The position numbers and the translations under genes were made by a program. A stretch of DNA of 21,989 nt from Priapulus caudatus (Eukaryota > Priapulida > Priapulimorpha > Priapulimorphida > Priapulidae): contig NW_014578043.1 in the NCBI RefSeq assembly GCF_000485595.1, positions 61,668 through 83,656 of the forward strand. The letters are read 5' to 3'. Below, in pieces: positions 9,822 through 21,989 of this stretch (the stretch's first letter is position 1; every line of letters begins with the position of its first letter). The notes under the pieces are model-generated. The model did no database searches. It worked only from the letters and a program-made list of their open reading frames with translations, and was not told the DNA's origin.

Positions 9822-9980
9822 TAGTTACGCTAATGAAGAGGTTTCTAGTTACGCTAATGATAATATTTGTAGTTACACACGCTATAATAATAGCTTTTAT
9901 AGTTGAGCGTTAACGATAGCGTCTGTCGTTACGCTAGCGATAATGTTTATAGTTAAGTTAATGACAACATTTATAATTAC
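9822..9980 (+). repeat. Degenerate 24-bp tandem repeat in the 3' region of the bHLH gene
   Basis: About six and a half units begin with TAGTT or a close variant at 9822, 9846, 9870, 9900, 9926, 9950 and 9974. The spacings are 24, 24, 30, 26, 24 and 24 bp. The best-preserved unit starts TAGTTACGCTAATGATAAT. Most units contain TAAT or TTAACG cores. It starts 43 bp after the stop codon, so it is probably in the 3' UTR. No AATAAA signal is seen between the stop and about 11 kb, so the transcript end is unknown. Confidence 0.8.
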
Positions 9981-11088
9981 TTTTTACACAACCCTGACTA
10001 CTATGAATTCCTTTCAAGATTCCTGTAATATTTCCTCTAGTACCTTTTGTGCCTAGATCAAGTTGCGACCGTAGACAATTTTACGTTTTCTAAGATGAAT
10101 TTCACTCATGAATCTAATGGATCTTTAATCACAGCCAACAACGATTATATTGGTATTTTTTGAAAATTTCCCATGTTTCCAGCATGCGCTGCGGATGATT
10201 TCTATGTAGTTTGACGTGAGCTGAGATTAGTGATAGTAGTAGCGTTACGATCACCGTCTTCTGGCAACAATGACTCTCTGTTGTGACTTGGGAGCAAGCG
10301 AGTTGGTCGAGGCATAGCGTGCTGTAATTGTCGTGGCTAAACTTCCAAACATAGGTATGATTCGTGACTGCATGAGTTGGAACATTTTCCCGCGAAAACC
10401 ACATGCACAAGCAAGGCTACCTGGAATGAATGCCACTGAGAATTTTAGGCATAAAACGTTAAAATTGTGAATAATGGCCGAGCCCAGGGCCGCGTAGTTT
10501 TTTTGTCGTAATTCTGTAGATAAAATCAGCACTTTTCTGGACTTTTTGACATTTGTTACAGGATTTAGAAATGTTGAAAAGATCTATATGTGAAAGAAAC
10601 CGGTCAGAAAATTGCCTTTCAACAGAAAACACCTTGTGCGGTAGCGTGTACGCGGATTTGATAAAAAATCCCAGGTAATCTGATATTTTCCACAAAAACA
10701 CACTCAAACAGGTAAATATTTGAAATACCTCGCGGCTACAACTCAATCAGCATAAATCCCACCGCACCCGAACCCCCGAGCTCTAAGATCCCAGCGAGGA
10801 ATCGAGGCATTTCAGACTGTTTCCTCTATCTCAATGGCACACTTTTGTGTAATTTACGGTTCTCCATTTGGGAAGCTATTTCGACCCACAAAAGTGCGCG
10901 CTGCCTTAGAATTATTACTTTGGAAACTGGTTCTATACACACCGAGGTCCCGACCAGACGATATTTTATTTCGGGTACTTCAAATCGCTTTTTCTGACAA
11001 TAGTGAATAGAAAGCGTCGGCTAGACAAGGTGGTTATTTAGTCGAGAATTGCCCTTATATATCTTTTTTCCTAGGATATAAATGGACC
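9981..11088. other. AT-richer spacer or 3' UTR, no gene recognised
   Basis: GC content drops relative to the bHLH gene. Open frames of about 93-95 codons on the minus strand (10129-10746) show no recognisable domain. A perfect 10-bp inverted repeat, CACTTTTGTG (10840-10849) and CACAAAAGTG (10887-10896), could form a stem with a 37-nt loop. No canonical polyadenylation signal is present on the + strand. Confidence 0.4.
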
Positions 11089-11114
11089 CACACACACACA
11101 CACACATATATATA

Positions 11115-11152
<38 letters not shown>
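11089..11152. repeat. CA then TA compound microsatellite (left of gap)
   Basis: A CA run of about 17 bp passes into a TA run with one TC interruption and ends at TAGTAG. It lies 110 bp to the left of the run of N. Confidence 0.9.
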
Positions 11153-11155
<3 letters not shown>

Positions 11156-11262
11156 GTGTGTATTACTATTACTTTAACTTTACTTTTTACGTTACTTCGT
11201 ACGTTCGTACGTTACCGGTTAGTTTTCGTTTTTTCTACGACGGACCTTAACCTTGTTCGGTT

Positions 11263-11272
11263 NNNNNNNNNN
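11263..11272. other. Assembly gap (10 N)
   Basis: Ten N bases lie between two TA microsatellites. The 100 bp on the left and 80 bp on the right are unusually rich in TACG, ACGT and GTTA words. The two sides are weakly inverted with respect to each other. The gap size is probably nominal. Confidence 0.97.
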
Positions 11273-11351
11273 GGTAAACGTTAACTTAGTTAAGTAACGT
11301 ACGTAAGTTAACGTTAGTACTACTATACGTACTACGTACTATATAATATAC

Positions 11352-11354
<3 letters not shown>

Positions 11355-11399
<45 letters not shown>
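11355..11399. repeat. TA microsatellite (right of gap)
   Basis: This is an uninterrupted TA run of about 45 bp, the counterpart of the TA run left of the gap. The short Tyr/Ile frame across it is a repeat artefact. Confidence 0.9.
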
Positions 11400-11404
<5 letters not shown>

Positions 11405-12145
11405 TCTCGGCCAGTTTATCATCGAATTCACCAACTACTGTGTGTGTGTATGATATTGCTACCCTTAGTATAGGCAACGGGCAACTCGTAGAAAACTATA
11501 TGTTTACTGTTTGTAGAAGTATAATATGCTACGAAAGTGCTATGTAAATATTGCTCTTCGATTGTCGACGTTTAATAATCGCGAAGAATATTTTTTGTAC
11601 ATTTATACACCGTTTCCAAAGACTGTCCGGCCAGAGTCGGATCCGGTTCGAAACATTATTCGAGTTGGCGTATTCGGCCGGCACATCTACAGCGGAATGC
11701 CAAAGATTGCACACGGGACATTGGGGCGCCCATGGTCTTGGAGAGAAACGGCTCGTACATCGTGTCTTGACAGATAGTGCAAGAATCTTGATTAGAGAAA
11801 TTATAGATTAGTTTCCAATTTATCACCGATAGATTTTGACATTATACGCTGCTACGGCGTGCGCGAACTGTCTATTCGTTTTCTGCTTCTGTGGTAGGCG
11901 ATTTCGATTACTACACAGTCTGCTTATTTGCTATTATACTGCGCTATTTTCTCTATATATGTATATGCTATATCTATATATTTTTATAATTAGAGCTAGA
12001 TTGCGCGCTGAATGATGCAGCCGAGACAGCGACGTTTGTATCATAAGATGCTATTTCTTGTAAACTACGAATTACATTGTATATGTACATTACATAAAAG
12101 CGTGTTCGTGTTAGACTGTCTACGCCGACATCATCTTCTTTGTCT
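11400..12145. other. Spacer, no gene recognised
   Basis: This is AT-rich sequence with short open frames (for example + strand 11526-11777) that have no identifiable domain. There are no splice-site pairs I can defend and no RNA gene. Confidence 0.4.
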
Positions 12146-12172
12146 GTTTTTTCTTCTTCTTCTTCTTCTTCT

Positions 12173-12205
<33 letters not shown>

Positions 12206-12270
12206 CCACCTTTTTCTCTTCTTTTTCTTTTTATTCTTTTTCTACTTTTTCTTCTTCTTCGTCCAATTCC
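12146..12270. repeat. TTC microsatellite and pyrimidine tract
   Basis: TTC triplets run with few breaks from about 12149 to 12207. A looser TTTTTC/TTC pyrimidine stretch follows to about 12270. Phe/Leu or Ser frames across it are artefacts. Confidence 0.88.
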
Positions 12271-12695
12271 TTATTTTCAGTTACATTTTATCATTCGCGG
12301 CACAAATTTAATAATACTTTTATTCACCATCATCTTCCTTTTCCTCTTCATAGATCCGTACTACACTCAATCAGCAAATATTTGTGTTACTGCATAAAAA
12401 ACTCGAATATAGCGCGTTTCTGACTATTTACCTGCTATCTCCTAATGTTCGCATACGCGGTGCAAGCATACATATACGGTGAGCAACGACGCGCTACACT
12501 GCGCCTGTGTGAGAGAGAGTCTGTGGTGCGGGTCATCAACTGACATCCTATCGTCGAGGATATTGCTAACATACCTGTCACCGAATGAATTTAACGATGG
12601 GATTACCTGTGTTTTTTTATTCTCTCCCAACGCGTCGACTCTCGCGCTATATACATAAACCCCCGCGATTACCTGCTGCTTATACACATCACCGC
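12271..12695. other. Spacer, no gene recognised
   Basis: Mixed sequence between the TTC and CA tracts. No coding, RNA or repeat structure stands out. Confidence 0.35.
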
Positions 12696-13105
12696 GTACA
12701 CACACGCGTGCACATACACACACACACATACACACACACACACACGACCACACACAGCACACAACACACACACACACACGCACCACACGCACACAGCACA
12801 CGCACTACGCAACCACACGCAACACGGCATGGCACGACACGCACACACACACGGCAAACACACACCACACACACACACATCACCACACACACAAACCCCC
12901 CCACGCACGACGTACACAACACACACACACAGACACAGCAAACCCCCACACCACACGTACACACCAACACAACCCCCCCCCCCCACAGCACAACACGTAC
13001 ACACACACAGGCGCCACGGCACGACACACAGCAGCCACACACCACACACACAACACACACACCAGCACACAACACCACACACACCACACACGACACACAC
13101 GTACA
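12696..13105. repeat. CA-rich compound microsatellite
   Basis: About 400 bp of CACA words are broken by CACG, CCAC, CGAC and short C runs (for example a 12-C run near 12972). The overlapping His/Thr and Cys/Val-rich frames on both strands are products of the repeat. The many irregular breaks may be old decay or read error. Confidence 0.9.
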
Positions 13106-13449
13106 ACGCTCACGGCTGGCCGGCGCGATAACGTTGGCGGTACCGCGGAAGCTAAGTGGGCGTTGAGAATGCGGCCAGCGTCAACGCTGCTAGTCGCTCG
13201 CGCTATGAACAATGACGCCGCGCCGACGGCACGTAGTAAATTACGTCGCGTTGCACGTCGGTCGGCCAGGATGTCGTTAGGACGCATGCGGGGATCGCAT
13301 TTGTTGGGGCGGCGCGCCGGCAGCGGGCGCGTTCATCCTAAAGGCAAATAATTGCCGATGCGGCGGTTTCCTGTCATTCCGTGCCGGGTTCGAGGTTCCG
13401 CTTTTCGCCTTCAGTGCAACCCCTCGTATCAGCTGTCATCTATCGCCTC
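13106..13449. other. GC-rich spacer, no gene recognised
   Basis: A CG-rich island-like stretch between the CA and TC tracts. No recognisable exon. Confidence 0.35.
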
Positions 13450-13708
13450 ACTCACTTCACCTCAACTCTATTGTGTCCCCCTCTTTTTCGTTCCCTCGCT
13501 TTTCTCCCTTCTCCTTTTCTTTTCTTTTCACTCAGCTCTTATACTCTTTCTCCTACTTTTTGTTCTCTTCCTCTTTCTTTCTCCTTACTCACTCTCTCTC
13601 TCCCCAATCTTTCTCTTGCTTTATTCTCATTTCTGAACTTTCGCGAGGGCGCGACTTTTCGTTGTCATTCTCTTCTTTCTTCGCTCTCCGTCTCTCTCTT
13701 ATCGTCTC

Positions 13709-13744
<36 letters not shown>

Positions 13745-14285
13745 GTTTCTTTTTCTCTGCCTGCTCCCTCTTTCTCTTTATCTCTCTCTTCCTTGCTCTC
13801 TCGCACGTTTTTAATTATTCTCTGCCTTTGCTCTGTCTATGGAATTGACTGTGTCTATAACTCTCTCTCATGGCTCCCTCCTTCTCTCTCTCTCTCTCTC
13901 TCTCATTCTCCCTTCTCCCTCACCTCTCTCCCTCCTTCTCTCTGTCTCAGTCTCCCTCCCTCCTCCCCCTTGCTCTCTTCCTTGCTTTCTCTCGAACGGT
14001 TTTATTGTCTTTTTTTTCTCTGGCTATGGAATTGCTGTCTCTTCTCTGCACAGCCGTTCTCTTTCTTTCAGTCTCCCTCCATCCTTGCCTATCTCCCTCC
14101 TTCTCTCTCTCAGTCTCCCTCCCTCATTTCCTCTCTCTTCCTCTCTCTTGCTGTGCCTTCTTCGTCTCGTTCTCTCTCTCTCTCTCTTCCTCTCTCTCTC
14201 TCTCTCTCACACTCCGCTTCCTTCTTCCTTCTCCCTCTCTTCGTGCTCTCTCTCTCTCAGCGGCTCATTTAACTGCTCTTTCTCG
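13450..14285. repeat. TC-rich tract with about 190-bp higher-order repeat
   Basis: The pyrimidine strand is the + strand, with a pure TC run near 13710-13740. Inside it, a longer unit recurs. CTTCCTTGCT, then CTCTCG, a T-rich spacer and CTATGGAATTG appear from 13788 and again from 13977, 189 bp apart. CTCCCTCCTTCTCTCT followed by CAGTCTCCCTCC also appears twice (about 13928 and 14095). Leu/Ser-rich frames here are artefacts. Confidence 0.85.
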
Positions 14286-14827
14286 CTCCTCACGCTGCTC
14301 GCCGCCGACAGGCGCAGCGAGAAAAGGGTTTCTCTGGGAAAGCTTTAGAGACGCGCCTTGGCTCGCGGGCACGTCATCCCGGTTATACTCCGGGCGCTCG
14401 ACGGCGGGAGAGAGACGCGGGCAGCGAGGACAACGATGACAGCGTGTTTAAGCCTACGGCGTCTCGGTCTCGCGTCACGCGCATGCGTCATCGCCACCGT
14501 CATCGCCATCGTCATCGCCACCGTATAAATCGTCGTTAACGTAGAGCCACAAATAGTCGGAAGCTTTCTCGGTATAATGGTCCGAATGTACGGTACGACG
14601 TCGCGCCGTCCTGGGTCGCGCTGACATTTGTCGTCACGAGACGTCGTGTCGTCGCCCTCGTGTATATCGCTGGCGGGGTTTATTCACAGCGGGCGATATG
14701 CTGATATTTGCGCGTCTGTTACGCGCATGCAATGTGAATAGTACGCATCGGACAATCCTAACACAACAGGACACGCATAGCGAGGTTTGAGCGAACACTA
14801 GGGAATGAGCGACAAAGAGATATGTAG

Positions 14828-14828
<1 letters not shown>
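14286..14828. other. GC-rich spacer with CATCGC words, no gene recognised
   Basis: It contains a short 12-mer-like repeat of GTCATCGCC(A/C)(C/T)C at about 14487-14523. The next bases include TATAAAT (14525-14531). I see no coding exon downstream of this TATA-like word on the + strand before the GA tract. Confidence 0.35.
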
Positions 14829-14872
<44 letters not shown>

Positions 14873-15203
14873 GGGAGAGGGAGGGAGAGAGATGGTGGAT
14901 GAGCGAAATGGATGAGGAAGTGAGATAGCATTTGTGATCAAGCGAAAGGTGAGCAAAAGAGCTAGGGAGAGTAAAAGAAAGAGGGAAAGATAGAAAGAGT
15001 GAGAGAGTGAGAAAGATAGAGGGCAAGGGGCAAAGAGAGCGAGATAGTAAAAAAAAGAGACAGAGAGGCCAAGAGTGTGGTAGACAAATAGAGAGAGAAA
15101 AGAGCGCGCGAGAGAGAAAGAAAGACAGAGAGGGGAAGGAAGCGAGAGAAAGAGAAACATAGAGTGGGGGACAAAACGGACGAGAGGGGAGCAAAAGAGT
15201 GAC
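14829..15203. repeat. GA-rich (purine) tract
   Basis: The + strand is almost pure purine, with an uninterrupted GA run at about 14834-14869. It is opposite in strand polarity to the TC tract at 13450-14285, so the two could pair as inverted low-complexity arms around 540 bp of GC-rich DNA. Confidence 0.87.
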
Positions 15204-15334
15204 AACTGAACAATGTAAAATGGTGGCTGATTTGTTATAATTCAACCGCTGTGAGTGTTAAGATATACTCCTGGGTACGCTTACATCATGTATAAAACAC
15301 GTAATATTATTTGATTGTTTCATAAGGATGACTA

Positions 15335-15340
15335 TTTATT
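15335..15340 (-). terminator. Probable polyadenylation signal of the P450 gene
   Basis: TTTATT on the + strand reads AATAAA on the minus strand, about 235 nt after the P450 stop codon. It is the nearest canonical signal downstream of the stop. The cleavage site itself is not visible. Confidence 0.45.
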
Positions 15341-15572
15341 ATTGGAAAGACAACAACACAGCGACCACACTGCTCGACAGTCGTCACTTGATAGTCATGT
15401 GGTGCCACCTAGCGAAGAGGTTGTGTATATCCATCAGTATTATTATGCTTTATGGGCGAATAAAATTGTATCCCGATTCTGTTTCGTGTAATCTAAAATT
15501 AATCAATTGTTTTAGTAGATTCGATTTTTGTTTTAAATTAATCTTCTGAAATTAATTATCAGCCTGTTCTCG

Positions 15573-20677
<5,105 letters not shown>

Positions 20678-20679
<2 letters not shown>

Positions 20680-21300
20680 CTAGATGCAACAGGGTGGTTA
20701 CGCTACATGATGCATGCATTCATTGCATTATCCTAGATGCAACAGGGTGGTTACGCTACATGATGCATGCATTCATTGCATTATCCTATATGCAACAGGG
20801 TGGTTACGCTACATGATGCAAATGAATGCAGCATTATCCTAGATGCAACAGGGTGGTTACGCTACATGATGCATGCATTCATTGCATTATGTAGCGTAAC
20901 CACCCTGTTGCATCTAGGATGCATCAAATGAATGCAGCATTATCCTAGATGCAACAGGGTGGTTACGCTACATGATGCATGCATTTATTGCATTATCCTA
21001 GATGCAACAGGGTGGTTACGCTACATGATGCATGCATCCATTGCATTATCCTAGATGCAACAGGGTGGTTACGCTACATGATTCATGTATTCATTGCATT
21101 ATCCTAGATGCAACAGGGTGGTTACGCTACAATATGCAATCACTGAGCGATCCTTGATGCAACAGGATGGTTACACTACAAGATGCATTCATTGCATGAT
21201 CCTTGATGCAACTGGGTGGTTACGCTACAATATGCATTCATTGCATCATCCTAGATGCAACAGGGTGGTACAGTACAGTACAAGTACAGTACAATATGCA
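20678..21300. repeat. Modular 53/49-bp minisatellite with in-place inversions
   Basis: Units begin at 20678, 20731, 20784, 20837, 20890, 20943, 20996 and 21049 (all 53 bp), then 21102, 21151 and 21200 (49 bp) and a decayed copy at 21249. Each 53-bp unit divides into modules A (30 bp, TCCTAGATGCAACAGGG...), B (TGATGCA), C (TGCATTCATT) and D (GCATTA). The unit at 20890 has A, B and C each replaced by its own reverse complement in the original order. The unit at 20784 has only C reversed. Degraded relatives continue near 21313 and 21377. The first base of the array overlaps the P450 exon A boundary. Confidence 0.93.
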
Positions 21301-21610
21301 CCCACCGCGAGAGACTATATGCAAAAGAGTAGTTACATTACACTACTAGAAACCACTACATTTAATCGTTATCAGATTGTAGATGCAACCGAGTAGGAGC
21401 ACTATTTTCTTGCGAGATACTATTGAAACGGGGTACAGAGCCAGTGGACTCGTATAATCTTTTATTAATGCAATGTGAATAGATATTATACGTTCAAGTA
21501 TCAAGCCGACATGGAGAAACAATGAATCTCTTAAATCGTTAATTTCACAGCTTGTTCTTACCACATTAAGTATTTGTTATCGTTATGCAAATAATGTAGC
21601 ATGACATATG

Positions 21611-21621
21611 AATAATAATAA

Positions 21622-21652
<31 letters not shown>

Positions 21653-21656
21653 ATTA
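21611..21656. repeat. AAT microsatellite
   Basis: AAT/ATA triplets for about 46 bp, with one AAA slip near 21630 and an ATT turn at the end. Confidence 0.9.
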
Positions 21657-21929
21657 TTAAAATACTTCCAAAGTGGTAGCGCATACGGGCTTCGGGTTAC
21701 CGTCCCAACATAGAACAGAGATCAATCCATAATGTTTTCGCAGATTGTGGAGTTCCATAAGGATATTATTCGGCAAAACCTCTTTAAGCAATATGGCAGC
21801 GATTCTGAGGTCTACGCATAAAGTTTATAGAGCCAAGGGCTGCAACACCTCTGCCCAATCCGTCTTATATTCACATCCTGCTAAATTCGTTTCCAGATTA
21901 TTGTACTGTAAGTTTTTCTTCTTCGCCAT
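21657..21929 (-). other. Coding-like segment, strand uncertain; possible P450 N-terminal remnant
   Basis: On the minus strand one frame reads from ATG at 21927-21929 (MAKKKNLQYNN...), meets TAA at 21825-21827, and then stays open to 21657. The open part contains ILMELHNLRKHYG, ISV and KPVCATTLEV. This recalls the P450 stretch after the proline hinge (leucine-rich helix, then KYG, then PVVV). However, the + strand also has a plausible short frame here (QIVEFHKDIIRQNLFKQYG, about 21742-21800), so the resemblance may be chance. I do not assign a gene. Confidence 0.2.
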
Positions 21930-21989
21930 GAGTTATTCTGGAGGCTAGTCATAGATCAGCATCGTTCTTGTCTCATGTTGTTAGCATAT

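Noticed and set aside
14525-14531. TATAAAT as a possible promoter
   Set aside because: No coding exon, initiator or downstream gene can be seen before the GA tract.
21085-21396. A 103-codon + strand frame through the minisatellite
   Set aside because: It is a translation of the repeat units (a periodic MH-x-PRCNR pattern) on the strand opposite the P450.

Overview
The window is animal nuclear DNA, most likely from a protostome invertebrate. The evidence is a single-exon achaete-scute bHLH gene, a cytochrome P450 gene cut by phased GT-AG introns, large non-coding spacers and abundant microsatellites (GT/CA, TC/GA, TA, TTC, AAT). I cannot fix the phylum. A run of 10 N and a noisy long-range duplication show that this is a draft, partly unpolished assembly.

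Layout. 1-8490 has no gene I can support. It holds GC-rich spacer, a GT tract, a 1.1-kb segment (about 651-1741) that recurs at 4120-5130 with many small indels, a TC tract, a short AACTAC-type repeat, and two perfect cAMP-response-element sites. 8684-8927 is a TATA-containing promoter and 5' leader. 8928-9779 encodes an ASCL1-type proneural transcription factor on the + strand. A degenerate 24-bp tandem repeat (9822-9980) follows its stop. 9981-15330 is non-coding: a gap between two TA microsatellites, then TTC, CA, TC and GA tracts. 15573-20679 on the minus strand carries the last five recognisable exons (325 residues) of a CYP2-clan cytochrome P450. Its intron phases all agree, and the I-helix, ExxR, PERF-type and haem-loop motifs are intact. 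The N-terminal third was not found with confidence.

The most unusual structure is the minisatellite at 20678-21300, abutting and slightly overlapping the 3' splice site of the first visible P450 exon. Its 53-bp units are built of modules. One unit carries a 30-bp, a 7-bp and a 10-bp module each inverted in place, and a second unit carries only the 10-bp module inverted. The 30-bp module is a copy of the P450 intron's own 3' end, so the array is a string of duplicated splice acceptors.

The two genes have no evident functional link. One is a neural-fate regulator with its own promoter. The other is a membrane monooxygenase read from the opposite strand, and their 3' ends face each other across about 5.8 kb of repeat-rich DNA.
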